Shown: positions 46,366 through 60,755, counted from the first letter of the stretch. The stretch is 64,000 nucleotides of DNA from Chlorops oryzae (GCA_020466095.1 CM035809.1:5878723-5942722), one strand, 5' to 3'. Notes: generated by a model not told the origin, from the letters alone. Numbers and translations: made by a program.

Positions 46366-47542
46366 TTAGTCCATATCGCCTTCATCATCGTCGTCTATAT
46401 CATCGCTATTAATGAAGTCGTAGTAACGCGAATTGGATAACTAAAAAGGTCATGAAAATTGGATTAAAAAAAAAAAAGGATTCTACATAGTTATAGACAC
46501 TCACCTGATGAATACCACGCCAAGCGGCAAAAGCACCCATTGCAACTATCGCACCTATGCCTGCAAATATTTTAATCTTTTTCTCGGAATTAATAAAATG
46601 ATGTTCTTTCGCCGTAAGCATTTGATCACTTCCTGTAGATGCTCTTAATTTCTTACTGAAACTAATGCTCTCACTTTTGAAGATGTCCTTTGAGATGCGA
46701 TTTATAAAATTGACTAAATTTTGGCAGGCTTTTATATGATTTTGCAATGGATTATTGGGCAATTCGATTTTGTATATAATCGCCAGATATGAATAAACAA
46801 TGGCATCGAATTCACTGAAGACATCACCGAAGAACCACACTTTCTTCCCCAATTTCTTCGATAGCAAGTTGACACATTTTTTGGCATTTAATGTGAACTG
46901 TAAATGGAGTATTTTAAAATTTCTCTTCGCAATTTGCAAGTAAATGATACTTACATAATCGCCGGAGTGATTCTCAATCTTGTCATACAATTCGAAGCCG
47001 CCCATCGTTGCTACAACATCACTGGCTTCTTTTTGATATTTTGCTGGATAGTAAAAGTTGAAAGGAAACGGCGTTCGTCTGGCATAGTAAGCTCTGGTAT
47101 GATCGCAGTTATTTGGTTCTCCAAAAATGTAGTAGTAGAAGTATGCATGGAGGTTTGTGAAGACCCAATTTGTATAGGCTGGGGATAAATGTTTCGTCTT
47201 TCCATTTAAATGCTTATCGATGGGATAGCTCTGTGTTAAAATAAAATGGAATTTTAGTTGTTTGAACAAAAGTAAGGAAACAAAATATTAAAATAAGTCC
47301 ATGTATATAGATACCTCTCTATCAAGAAATCCTTTGATTTTGTGATATCCTACAAACTTTTGATCGCCTACTTGAAGATACGGAAGCTTGCCAGCGCCAG
47401 AACGATACGGATTCCCACTAGTTATGATTTGTAGAGGACATCTCGTGAATTGGATTAGACACATTGCTCGAAGACATTCAAAATCTATTGAAGGTAAACC
47501 CCATTCTCCTGAGTAGACGTAGAGGTTCGCTCCAAGTGACAT
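46366..47542 (-). CDS. Mtx1: metaxin 1 (mitochondrial outer-membrane import)
   Basis: Four exons on minus: 47542-47315, 47230-46955, 46897-46505, 46440-46366; the join gives 323 residues, as expected for metaxin 1. Metaxins are GST-like proteins of the outer mitochondrial membrane that work with the SAM complex in beta-barrel protein import. Seen: the N-terminal YSGEWGLPSIDFECLRAMCL, KLPYLQVGDQKFVGYHKI (thioredoxin-like half), WVFTNLHAYFYYYIFGEPNN, the helical GST half with WFFGDVFSEFDAIVYSYLAI, and the C-terminal anchor KIKIFAGIGAIVAMGAFAAW followed by an acidic tail (DDIDDDDEGDMD). A minus-strand AATAAA at 46266-46261 is ~100 bp past the stop. Confidence 0.97.
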
Positions 47543-48566
47543 GTTGCCTTGTGTGGTAATTAATTTTTTGCCAAATATTCTCAGTAGGATATAATTTTAA
47601 ATAGCTTTAAATCAAATTAAACAAAAACAAGTTTTCCGGCATTGGTAGTTACGACAACAAAATTTGACTTAAATTTGTTGTTGCTTTGCTTAAAACTATG
47701 TATATAGGTTATATTTTGGTACTCATTATAATTGGGGTTTTATTTTGAAAAATCGAGGAATAAATCGACCGATTATCGGTAGAAGAAACTTCGAAATGAC
47801 GTAAAGACGTTTTTGGTCAAATGGTATTATTTTTTCCAGGTATTCCTAGCTGGAAATTTCACTACTTCCGCACTCATGCCGAAATAGTGAAACTATCATT
47901 TGGGTAAAGAGTATAAGCTGCTTGTACGAATGTCAATACAGTTTGAAAAACTTTTGTTGTAGTGATCTCACAGGAAAATAAAAGTCAAAATTTTCTAGTT
48001 TCAAATTAGCACACAGTAATCCTTTACACTCTGATATTATTTTGGTTTTTTTTTTACAACTCTGCTGAACTCAACAGTTAAGCTTATGACCCAAAGTAAG
48101 TTAAATATGAGTATTAATGTTTTTTTATATTGTAAAACAACAATAATGTCAATTAAAATTGACAGATATTATAATAACTCACTTCAATGGCACTTCAATG
48201 CAAAGAATAGGACTTAAAATGTAACAAAGGAGTATATATTAACAACAAAAAAATATCGTAGCAGATATCTTGAAAATATGCAATACAATGGTGTCATGAG
48301 ATTTTCATTTTAAAAACGAGTAATCAATCCCTTTTCGAATGAACATTTCATTTGAAGAAGGGTCTGCTGTAGCGAGCATGTTTTTCATGATATTTTCACT
48401 AGAATTCCATTGGAAATAACACCAATTAGTCTCTTGACATATGAAAGTGTCACTACTTCTACAATGATGACTTTTGTCATGCATGCGATAAATTCCGGCT
48501 GGGATGTTACCTATACACCTGTAGAAAACGTTTGATGCTGCCGTATAAACGTATATAATTAATTTA
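47543..48566. other. divergent intergenic region (metaxin 1 / Usb1)
   Basis: A 1.0-kb AT-rich gap between two head-to-head genes. It should hold both promoters; I see only loose ATCGA motifs near 47760-47780 and no other gene. Confidence 0.4.
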
Positions 48567-49586
48567 ATGGAAGCCTTAGTAAATTACTCTTCAGCATCTT
48601 CAGAATCCGACGAGGAGGTCAATGCAACAAAGAAAATAACTATCATTAAAAAGCTTCCTTCTGCCTTAAGTAAGCTTGGAGAGCGCAAAAATATCGAAGA
48701 AGAAGAACAGCATTCAAACGCTTCCTTACATCAAAATAGGATAAGAAGATTCAAGCACGAACGTGGGAACTGGGCAACCTTCGTTTATGTTCCTGGTAAT
48801 CTTGAAATTAATTTATCAATTTAAATTAAACTAATCAAATAATTTTTTCTTAGTTCAGGAAAATATTTTGGAGGGAATACCAGAACTATGTGAAGAGGAA
48901 TTAGACTCGATAGATTTAGAGTCTTGCAAGGAATTCCATATAAGTTTGAGTAGAACCGTTGTTCTGCAATACCATTTGATAGATAATTTTGTAAAGGCGC
49001 TTGAACATAAAGTACGAAACGAAGTAAGGTGAGTGTCCACTCTATAAGGTACCAATTTTGATGTAATTTATTAAAAGTTATTTTTTCTCATAGTTTCAGT
49101 GTCTTTCTAACTCAAGTAGAAGTCTATTTAAATGATGACAAGACTCGTACTTTCATTGGCTTTAAGGTGAACTCTACAAAACTGATAGACTTACTGTATA
49201 AAGTCGATGTTGTGCTAGAAGATTTTAGATTACAGCGTTTCTACGAGGTAAACTATATTTCAAATTAAATTAGTTAATTATAAATATTGACTCATATTCA
49301 CGGCTGAACGTTATTACTTTCTCATTTTGTAGAAGTTTTATGTTGTTACCATTGAAAAAAGAAATTTTCTAGTCGAAAATTTTATTCTAGGATCCATCAT
49401 TTCACATCAGCTTTGCATGGTGTTTGGGTGATAAATCCGAATTACTCACAGAATACTTTCAAAAATCCAACACCTGCTTTAAGTGCCTGTCTCGAAAAAT
49501 GTTTATCCAATGCCATTCATGTTGAAGAAATCCAGCTCAAGATTGGACACAAAATTTATAGATTTAATCTGAATAAACTTTTGTGA
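48567..49586 (+). CDS. Usb1: U6 snRNA phosphodiesterase USB1, with apparent frameshift in the last exon
   Basis: Exons: 48567-48795, 48854-49028, 49094-49247, 49391 to ~49586. USB1 (Mpn1) trims the U6 snRNA 3' end and is a 2H phosphoesterase. Seen: ALVNYSSASSESDEE start, FKHERGNWATFVYVP, the first catalytic motif EFHISLSRTVVLQYHLIDNF, KTRTFIGFKV, and the second motif DPSFHISFAWCLGDKSELL. Both HxS catalytic motifs are present. After SELL (about 49445) the frame stops at 49523-49525; the next frame (+1) continues FKNPTPALSACLEKCLSNAI and HVEEIQLKIGHKIYRFNLNK to a stop at 49584-49586. This looks like one extra base in an otherwise conserved exon. It may be an allele defect or sequencing error. 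AATAAA is at 49748-49753. Confidence 0.9.
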
Positions 49587-50634
49587 TCTATACATTGGTA
49601 CATTCGTTAAAGGAAGATTATGAGTCTGATCTGATAAGTAGAATTTTAAATTTTATTAACCTTTATTTTTCCGTTGTACAGTTTCATAAATTTTCTTAAA
49701 GATATTGCATAAAATATTCACATACATCTTTATATATATATATATAAAATAAAACATAAAATATTAGTTACAAGAAATTATTGTGTCGGGGTACTTAAAC
49801 ACGAGAATAACATTTTAAAAAAGGACAAAAACGTGAGGTTAAAATTAAGTCTAAAATTAAAATTAAAAAAAAAAAAAAAATTAAATAAAAAGTCCGTAGT
49901 TGAAATATCAAAAATGATTGTTTACAACTTCTTTTAGTTATTTGTCTGTTCTCGTTTTACAGTTCTGTACGTTTGGAAGGCAAATACGATGGCTCCCAAC
50001 TGTCAGAGGATTGTTTTGCATCAAGTCTATTTTTTTTTCTATTTGTGTCAAATAGCATAGAATACCAAGAGAATTCATAGCTGTCATCGGGGGTTTTTCT
50101 GCATGAATGCTTGTATTAACCGTAAACAGCGCATAGATCGAAAAGAGCTTTCAAACCTCTATTTTATCCTGTATTCTTTGCAGTGGCTTTCAATTACTAC
50201 TTAACTTTAAGATTTGTTTTTGATAAAGTCTCGTTTCGTTACGTTGTTTTTTTTTTTTTTTTTTGTATAAAAGGCTAGCTGGTCTATGGTTTATTGTGCA
50301 ATTGAAGGCGTACAACGCCTTATTGGTTGTTGTTGTCAGCTAGCCAGATTATGGTTTGTTGTAACATTGAAGGCGTGCAACACCTTAATGCTGTGTCTTT
50401 GTATTTTTTTTTTTAGAAGACTCCTTCTAAGAGATGTAACAACTTAAAAACAAAGTATTCAAACGATTTAGCTGCTGGTAGGTAACAATTTTTGAGGAAA
50501 GCACTACGATCTATCAGCAAAGTTATTGCTTATTTTCTTCGCTACACAACATAGACAGTGGGATAACGATGAAGTGGAAGAGAGTCGTTCTTGTCAGTAA
50601 GCACAGATATTCTTCTTATTGCTTGAAGGTTATC
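49587..50634. other. convergent 3' region of Usb1 and Csk
   Basis: Mostly 3' UTR by position. A (TA)n run is at 49731-49745. At 50276-50400 two ~66-bp direct repeats each contain a short palindrome, AAGGCGTACAACGCCTT and AAGGCGTGCAACACCTT. Confidence 0.4.
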
Positions 50635-53637
<3,003 letters not shown>

Positions 53638-53768
53638 AACGCGATTGCTGCAGTTGCACAAAACCAATATTATCCTTTAAGTTTGCATTTGCGTCTCTAT
53701 TTTATTATGAAAAACGCTTTCTCTACAACTCTACAACTCCCGATGACGACTGATTAGGGCTGCAAATT

Positions 53769-53823
53769 TATCGATAGAATCGAGCTATCGGTGGTTTTTG
53801 GCTTCCCAATAATTATATCGATA
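53769..53823. promoter_or_regulatory. two DREs (TATCGATA) upstream of Csk
   Basis: Exact TATCGATA at 53769-53776 and 53816-53823, 132 and 179 bp upstream of the Csk start codon, with further CTATCGGT/ATATCGGT half-sites between. Confidence 0.65.
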
Positions 53824-54049
53824 GTATGCATATCGGTGGGTAAATGTCTTTAATTTTGAAATAAATTGTTCTTTAAGATGAAGAATATATACTAAAAACT
53901 TGCTAAAAATATGAATAATGAAAGTTCTAGTGAGATAACAGAGACTGATTGGATTACTGAAATCTAGTTATATACAACACAACAAGCTAAGTACCATAAA
54001 TTATGGAGAAAGTCTATAATCTTTAGCACATACATTAGAAATGTTGTGC

Positions 54050-54265
54050 ACATATATAACTATATATGTCACTCAGGAGCCGTTTCTATTTTGGCTCTTT
54101 TCAACACGGTCTTGGGTACCCACCAAAATGAGCAATTTGCTGTTAGGTACTCACCAAAAGTATTCCCCTCTCGCTCTTTTTTGCATGCCGAGTAACATCT
54201 CTTTCTAACTGGCGCGAAATGTCCCGCCCAAAATCTATGAGAGTGACATATATAGTAATATATGG
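54050..54265. mobile_element. MITE family 'ATATGTCACTC', copy 2 (uninterrupted)
   Basis: 216 bp with inverse ends CATATATAACTATATATGTC and GACATATATAGTAATATATG. Closely similar throughout to the copy at 20737-21239, and shows the pre-insertion state of the site that holds the 280-bp MITE there. Confidence 0.85.
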
Positions 54266-54834
54266 TTGTGCATTAATAAGTTTTAGCTGACCGTGCTCTG
54301 TTAAAATGATAATTTTGATTTTAGTTAACCGATGATATCGAAACATTATCGATGGTTTTTGTTTAAGCCGTCAAGCCATCGCCCACATCGTCTGAAGCTA
54401 TCGATGCCTTCCCAGCCCTTTTTACTAGAGTTGAGATATTTGCGATACGATTTTTTTTTGTATTTATCGCTTGTTTTGGCTCACAATGGCTCCTGAATCA
54501 AAACTAAGTCCTCAATCAGTCGCCCGTCTAGCTTTTTTAAGCTAGATTTATATATTTAGTGCGTATGTATGAAAAAATAATAATTTAATATTAAGATTAT
54601 TTTTGAGCTTGAAATTTATTTTCACCACTTTTGTCTTTTCTGGAAAAACATTTTTTGTTCGAATTTCCAAAATTAGAGGGCAGCTGGAAAAAGCCCTTTT
54701 GATTTATTACTCCTCAGATACTTAATATTAAACTGATAATTTACTCATAGTCATGTACTACTTTATATGGAAAGATATACTTTACTGGAATTATAGGATA
54801 ACATAAATAAAACAAGTAAGGGTGTTATAGTCAG
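54266..54834. other. intergenic DNA, no gene seen
   Basis: Contains scattered ATCGAT motifs (54330-54410) and AT-rich DNA. Confidence 0.35.
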
Positions 54835-55560
54835 GCGAGCCTGACAATAGAATACCCGACACAGACATACGTGTTCAAATAATTTTTAATATCAAGAGGG
54901 GTTTAAGGCCATAAGGGGCCCAATACACCGACTTTTGTTAATTTCTTTATGAAAACTGCCCTTTTGCCACGCCCACTTTTCCAATTTTTTGGAATTCTAA
55001 TCGGAGTCTTAGATATACGCTCAAATCCTAAGTTTTATTGAAATATTTGGAAAAAGTCAAATTTTGAGGCAGTTTTGAGATTTTTGTGACAGACCCTAGT
55101 ACTGGAGGTACCCTTAATAATGGACCGATCTAGGAAATTTTTTGTGAGGATGTTTATGGCTACAAAAGAAGCATAAGTGCCAACTTTCGTTCAAGTCCCA
55201 TTTGAATTTCGGGTGTAGGGGACAATTTTCGAAAAACGCCCTTCTGCCACGCCCACTTTAAAAATTTTTGGAAATCTTATTATTTGCCTTGAAACATGTT
55301 CAAATATCAAATTTCATCAAAATATGTTGAAAAACTTCGAGTTTAGAGCAGTTTTTGTGATTTTCGTAACAGACCCTAGTACTGGAGGTACCCCTAAAAA
55401 TGGTCCGATCGGGTCCATTCTCGATCTTGTTCTTACTCATGTCCCCGTTAGCATGCATACCAATTTTTGTCAAGATAGCTCAATTCCTTCGATAAGACAA
55501 CTGTATACAGACAGACGGACGGACATGGCTAAATCGAATCTCTTGGTGACGCTGATCATC
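54835..55560. repeat. dispersed repeat with two ~285-bp direct repeats
   Basis: It opens ACAAGTAAGGGTGTTATAGT and ends with CAGACAGACGGACGGACATG. Two diverged units (about 54950-55130 and 55235-55415) share GCCCTTTTGCCACGCCCACT-like and ACAGACCCTAGTACTGGAGG blocks. Sequences of this style are common in fly genomes; I do not assign a class. Confidence 0.65.
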
Positions 55561-55621
55561 TCGTCCAGTGGCGTGTCCAGAGAAAGATTGCTTTGATAGT
55601 GCTTATATTTTCCACAGTGGT

Positions 55622-56029
55622 ATATTGAAAAATTATAAGACATTAACCCAAAAAAAATTTAAGGGGGGCGGGTTCTAGAGGAAGTTTAGAGAGTTATGGA
55701 CCAAAAACCAAAAAAATTCGAAAAAACCATGGCGTCCGATTTGGATGAAAATTTATATATTGAATAAGTGAAAAATTCTAAGAATTTTGGCGTCAAAGTT
55801 TTTTTAAGAAACGGATTACAACTAGTCTAGTTTTGGTCTAGTTCCAAACTGGTACAAAAAGGACTAGGTTTTTGAAAAAAATTCAGTGCTAAAATTCTTA
55901 GAATGTTTCACTTATTCTATATATAATATTTCATCCAAATCGGACGCCATGAATTTTTCCATAACTCTCTAAATTTCCTCTAGCCCCCCCCAAAATTTTT
56001 TTGGGTTAATGTCTTATAATTGTTCAATA
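55622..56029. mobile_element. foldback element (408 bp)
   Basis: The ends ATATTGAAAAATTATAAGAC and GTCTTATAATTGTTCAATAT are inverse, and the arms run ~180 bp toward a centre near 55830 with shared TTAGAGAGTTATGGA/CCATAACTCTCTAAA and CACTTATTCTATATATAA blocks. A partial relative is at 17795-18075. Confidence 0.8.
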
Positions 56030-56137
56030 TTTAATTTTTTACAATGAGATTATAAATTATAAATAATTATTTGATAAAATAAATTACCATAAAGAACGTC
56101 TTTCGACCTGCTGCCGAATGCGGTACATTCTCGCTAT

Positions 56138-56297
56138 GGTAATTCCCGAGATTATCAATCAATCAACCGTTACAAAAGACTAAATGCACAAAAGTGATTC
56201 CCACCGCTTAATGTCGCAAACATAATTGTGGAAGTCCCCTTGGATCGGGAAAACCTCTTATCGGCATCGATCGCACTTGCTTGCGTTTCATATAAAT
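56138..56297 (+). promoter_or_regulatory. defensin promoter: kappaB-like and GATA sites, TATA box
   Basis: Upstream of the defensin ATG are GGTAATTCCC (56138-56147; inverse GGGAATTACC), GGGAAAACCT (56247-56256), a GATA site on minus (CTTATC, 56257-56262) and TATAAAT at 56291-56297, with transcription probably starting near 56320-56330. This layout is typical of insect immune genes driven by NF-kappaB (Relish/Dif) and GATA factors. Sites were judged by eye. Confidence 0.65.
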
Positions 56298-56408
56298 ACG
56301 GATCGCTGCCCGGCTGTGGGCAGTCTCAACTTGAATACCAAACGCACTTAAGCTCGAAAAGCAAAGTGTTCGCTAATTAAAAGCAAAAAATAAATAAAAT
56401 CATACAAA

Positions 56409-56714
56409 ATGAAATTCGCTATTGTCTTCGCTTGCATTTTTTGCGTTTTCGCCATCGTTGGACAAACAGCCGCTTTGCCTGTTGCTGAAGCAAATGTTGC
56501 TGAAACACATTTCGATGAGGTTGATGAGGATATTTATCCAGTCGATGCTGTCGAGCCATCAATAATTCGCACAAAGCGTGCAACCTGCGATCTTTTGAGC
56601 TTCAATGTTAAGGGTATAAGTGTCAACCACGCAGCTTGTGCCGCTCACTGTTTGGTCAAAGGATTCAAAGGTGGACATTGTAATGGCGATGCTGTGTGCG
56701 TATGCCGGCATTAA
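56409..56714 (+). CDS. Def: insect defensin (secreted antimicrobial peptide)
   Basis: 101 residues in one exon. A signal peptide ([18 protein letters not shown], to about residue 22) and an acidic propeptide are followed by a dibasic cleavage site (IRTKR) and a mature ~44-residue peptide starting ATCDLL. The mature part has the six cysteines in the insect defensin spacing C-x16-C-x3-C-x9-C-x5-C-x1-C, which forms the CS-alpha-beta fold. Insect defensins act mainly on Gram-positive bacteria and are induced in fat body; that is family knowledge. ATG at 56409 is in a good context (ACAAAATG). The locus is duplicated 2 kb downstream. Confidence 0.96.
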   Translation: MKFAIVFACIFCVFAIVGQTAALPVAEANVAETHFDEVDEDIYPVDAVEPSIIRTKRATCDLLSFNVKGISVNHAACAAHCLVKGFKGGHCNGDAVCVCRH

Positions 56715-57424
56715 GAAAATTAAATTTTTTTATTTTTAACAATTAAAATTCATTATTTGTATTTTTTATAAAAGGCAATAAGTAAAATAAAAAAAAAAAT
56801 TTAAAATATTTTTTTAGTTTTGGATATTTATAGCTCTCATACTAATAGGTGGTATCAGCATGGATTGGTTTGCCCAAATTCGAAATTTCGAACGAAATAT
56901 AATTGTTTCTTGTTCTTTTCCAGCACACATTTAGGTTTGAGAATGATTCTAGAATAATTTGACATCAAATTTATTTATCAAATCTCAAACGTTTAATTTC
57001 AATTTGAGATTTATTTGAGAATGATAGTACATATTCTTAAGAAAAAAGGGACTTTCTCGGCGGGATATTTGTTCTTTCATTATCTTATTGTTCAAAGAAT
57101 TCATGGAAGAAACGAATATCGAAGCAGCTTTGCCGAAAAGGTAATGCATACAGAGCGAAAAATGTCACCTAAAATGAGGAGATTTACGTCTAAATAAGCA
57201 TTGTGAAATGGCGTAGTGGACAACGTATACGCTTAGCAATCTGAAGGGATCGGGATCGAGATCGATTCCTGTCGCAGGCGAACAAAAGGATTTGGGAAAA
57301 ATGGGGATTTGAAAGAGGCTAGTAAATTTTAAGGAAAAAGCTCTCATATGCCAGTCATAAAGTAAAGTTTCCATCCTGCCTCGTCATGCACAACTCTTTC
57401 AAAAACTTTTTTTTTCCATAAAAA
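56715..57424. repeat. defensin 3' flank, duplicated unit A
   Basis: This flank aligns in order with 58757-59410: TTAAATTTTTTTATTTTTAA, GGATAT..TATAGCTCT, GGTTTGCCCAAAT, ATATTCTTAA, GGACTTTC, CGCAGGCGAA, AAATGGGG, and TTTCCATC. It also contains the tRNA-like sequence at 57205-57288. Confidence 0.8.
57205..57288 (+). repeat. tRNA-like sequence in the defensin flank
   Basis: TGGCGTAGTGG (box A) and GATCGATTCC (box B) flank CTTAGCAATCTGAAG, an anticodon-arm-like stem and loop. Spacing and the AGCAATCTG core resemble the sequence at 15680-15757. The duplicate at ~59200-59280 has decayed. Confidence 0.5.
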
Positions 57425-57464
57425 GTTGGGTTGAAAGATTTTTATTCTCATATTATTATTATAC

Positions 57465-57760
57465 CTTTTCCGAAGGAAAGGGTATATTAAGTTTGGCACG
57501 GAGTATGTAACATACCAAAGGAGTCGCGATAGATATAGACATATATATATATTCTTGATCAGGGTGACAAGAGGAGTCGATCTAGGCAGGTCTGTCTGTC
57601 GGTCACACTTTAGTTTTTTGTAATTTACTCCTGAGCCATGAAAGATATCATATTGAAATTTGGCATGGACTTGAACCAGGTAAATGTCCGAAAAAACTAC
57701 ATACAAATTTTTTTCGTAGTCCCTTCTTGGGTCGTGGGAAATGGTTCAGAAGTTTCAAAA
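57465..57760 (-). repeat. dispersed fly repeat
   Basis: It opens CCTTTTCCGAAGGAAAGGGT and contains CTTGATCAGGGTGACAAGAG and GTCTGTCTGTCGGTCACAC, the layout of a very common fly interspersed repeat (compare 54835-55560). Class not assigned. Confidence 0.5.
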
Positions 57761-58299
57761 ATCACGACTTTTAACGTTTTTCGTGAATAACTTTTTTACT
57801 ATACATCCCAGCTTATTGAAATTTGGTGTGTGTATAGCTACTATGTAGGCTTGAGCTTTCGCTGAAAAAAATTGCGACATCGCTATATATATGGTCATCA
57901 TCCTACACATTAGAAAAAAACACTCTTTCTCTTATTCTCATATCTGTATACAAAAATGGTTTTTTTTGCTTCTTCTGATTGTGTAAATAAAGGTTAAATT
58001 TTGACCATGACCACATTTCGCGAAATTCGCAAAAATTTGATTTTCACTATTGTGAATTGAGTATTTCGCAGCTAGATAAAATGTCCTCTTACAATTAAAA
58101 TTTGACCATGCCCACCATTCGCAAAAATTTTGTAGTTAATAATAATTACGAGTTTGTGAAGCTAAATCGAAGCACAGATAAGGTGTAGCTAGATATCCAA
58201 GGTAGAACAACGAAAACTGCAGGAATTTTTGTTACAGGTAATGTTTAAACATATCGTGAGCCCTTGCATGGAATAACTATCGGCATCGACTCAAACTTT
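57761..58299. other. intergenic DNA, no gene seen
   Basis: Contains two diverged ATTTTGACCATGnCCAC..TTCGC..AAAATTT repeats at about 57995-58040 and 58098-58140. No gene. Confidence 0.35.
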
Positions 58300-59410
58300 T
58301 CTTTATATCAATTTTTTTATGTATCGATTGCTTTTTCTGTAGAGAAATCTCAACTCCGAATACATTAACGCACTATAACTGAATATGCTAAGTCGTTGAG
58401 ATAATTAAATTTAGCAAAAAATATAATAACAATCTTAGTTCAAAAGAGAATTCGATTGATTTTCGTTAAATGCATTTTTGCATTGTGCCGATTTGGAGCA
58501 AACACCGTAGCAGTGCCGAAGGTAAATGTTCTGAAGCAAATGTAGCTAAACAGTTCGATAGTCTACAGATAGTGCAATTTATCGTGAATGCTGTCGAGCC
58601 ACATTATAATTCGCTACAAATGCAAGCTGGACGAATCTTTTCGAGCTCAATGTAAGGTTATGAATATTTCAACAGAGCTTGTAGCCTTTAAGCTCATGCA
58701 TTCTGTCAAAGAATTCCAAAGTGACATTGTAGGCGATCATGTGATCGTTGTTAGAAAATTAAATTTTTTTATTTTTAACAATTTAAGATATATTGTCATT
58801 ATTTTAACAAGGATAATGTAAATAAATCAAATATTTTTTTGTTTGGATATTATAGCTCTATATAATTAGGTTGTGTCAGCGGTTGTTTGCCCAAATCATG
58901 AAGAAATGTATTGTTTTTGTCTCTTTACACATAATTTGTTTGTAAATATAGAAAATTTATAAATTTCATTTAAAATCTGTCAAAGTTTAATTTTCAATTT
59001 GAATCATTTGGATGAATGATAGAAATATTCTTAAAAAAAAGGACTTTCGTGGGAATTTTTTTCTATTAACACTTATTTAAAATTAGTGCGAAAAACGAAT
59101 ATCAAACAGCTTTCCTAACAAGGAACTTTACTATACTGATGCAAAAATGGTCTCTTTCCTAATATTGTAGTGAGATTTAGTCCTAAATTTAACTATGGAC
59201 ATGGCGTATGATTGACAACTAGTATGGAGCTTTTGCACTAGTTAAGGTCTGATAAAGATGTTGCCTTGCTCGCAGGCGAAAAAAGGATTTGGAAAAATGG
59301 GGTATTTGAAAGAGCTAGAAATTTTAGGAAAAGTATAGCGTAAGTCAAATTTCCATCTAGCCGATACTAAACTTTTTAATAATGTTTTTTTTGCATAAAT
59401 ATTTGGTTGA
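58300..59410 (+). repeat. duplicated unit B of the defensin locus (decayed)
   Basis: The order of blocks matches 56290-57424: promoter-side AATACATTAACGCAC (compare AATACCAAACGCAC), the defensin pseudogene, and the whole 3' flank including GCAGGCGAAAAAAGGATTTGG. Many small deletions show it is older and unconstrained. Offset is about 2.05 kb. Confidence 0.8.
58470..58757 (+). pseudogene. defensin pseudogene
   Basis: It aligns with the coding part of the intact defensin: TGAAGCAAATGT, TGAATGCTGTCGAGCCA (compare CGATGCTGTCGAGCCA), GTCAAAGnATTC and GACATTGTA..GGCGAT. Frames shift several times and most of the cysteine codons are lost or displaced, so no defensin can be made. Confidence 0.8.
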
Positions 59411-59454
59411 AAATTTTTATTTTATATTTTTTTAAATATTGGTTTTTTATTTAA

Positions 59455-59870
59455 GTATTATTCAATTCAATTCAATTCATTTATTTCAGTCTATGAACAT
59501 ATATATTCTTACAGACTAATGAGAATAACATTAAATATAACAATAAAATCTATAAACAAAGAATTCTACAATAAGCTTAAGAGTAATTCTTTAACACGAT
59601 ATTTGGTATATGTAAATTCAACATAAGTACCGATTGGGAGCGAGTTTAAGAGCATTAAAGTTCTATAGATAGGAGCCAGCGATGAAAAGTTCGTGCGTCT
59701 AACATCTAAGTAAAAAGTATCAACACGTCTAAGAGCCCTTAAAGGGACGTTGAAATTAATAAGCTCTAAAAGAGCAGGACAATCAAGTCTGGCACTAATA
59801 ATATCAGCAACAAAAAGCGCTGAGAGTAATTTTCGTCTAGATTCTAGTGATTTTATCTACTTATTCACAA
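59455..59870 (-). pseudogene. LINE 3' fragment with (ATTGA)n tail
   Basis: The minus frame reads ESRRKLLSALFVADIISARL, DCPALLELINFNVPLRALRR and TNFSSLAPIYRTLMLLNS, the C-terminal 'LFLxDIxxxxIDCPxLLxxI...VPxRxLR' region found at the end of many LINE polyproteins. It ends at a (TTCAA)n/(TTGAA)n microsatellite at 59459-59478, the likely 3' tail. 5'-truncated. Confidence 0.75.
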
Positions 59871-60519
59871 GAAAAAAAAAAACATTTAAACTCATCTTTA
59901 GAGGACGTGCCAATCTGATGGTTTTACCATAAAATTTTTTTATTAAAGAGTAAATCGTCCCTTAAATATGGGCTATAGAAAAAGGGAAAAGTTTAACTGA
60001 GGCAACATTTTCTCAGCTCAAATGCCAACAGGCTACAGTTCGTTGAATTACCTTCACAAACGACTTTCAGGGCTTCCCCAGCGCCAATGTCTTTTGGTTG
60101 AAAATTCAATGTAAACAAAAAAATGTTTCGCTTTTCGATTTCCATCGAAAGCAGTTATTTTATATTTCCCCCTTGACTTTCTTCGAAAAAGTCTTATTCC
60201 CCTGCCGGCGAATGGCAACGTTTATTTACATTAGCAATTAACGATTGCCTCACTGCGGTCCATTTTAGATCGCTTTGCAAATTGTTCTCCCTTTCGGATT
60301 TGTGTGCGTCTGTTTCGCTTGAATTGTTTATACAATTTAGCCAATTACGCGATTGATGAGAGACGAAGGGGAGGACATTTCTAAAAAAAATTTAACTTTA
60401 ATTTGATCTTTAAGGGATGACTTTCTTGTTATTTTGCGCGCGTCTTCGGTTTTGTTTCGATGCTTTTATTGACATCATGATAAAATAACTTTTAAGGAAA
60501 CTATTTATTTGGGTAAAAA
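59871..60519. other. intergenic DNA, no gene seen
   Basis: No coding signal or repeat ends noticed. Confidence 0.35.
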
Positions 60520-60679
60520 CAAAGTACTCTCTCTAAAGCGGACAACTGCGGGACCAAAAAGTATTTCCGCTCAACAGAGGTGTCTGCTTAAGAGAAAACT
60601 TTTCCGGAAGCAGGCACGCTAGAGTATTCCCAAAAGAAATTATATTTAAGAGGTATGTCCGCAAGGAGAAAGTACACTG
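60520..60679. mobile_element. pogo/mariner-type MITE 'GCGGACAC', copy 2
   Basis: It opens CAAAGTACTCTCTCTAAAGC and ends GTCCGCAAGGAGAAAGTACACTG; compare 22816-22997. TA follows on the right (60680-60681); the left flank has decayed. Confidence 0.75.
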
Positions 60680-60755
60680 TAATTTGATATACTTTCCTAA
60701 CCCTTCTAACAGAGAAAGAGATCCTCGAAAGCTTAGTGATGTATCGGTTACACTT

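Noticed and set aside
59750..59932. 60-codon plus frame at 59.75 kb
   Set aside because: The complementary strand carries the C-terminal motif of a LINE polyprotein and ends at its tail repeat.
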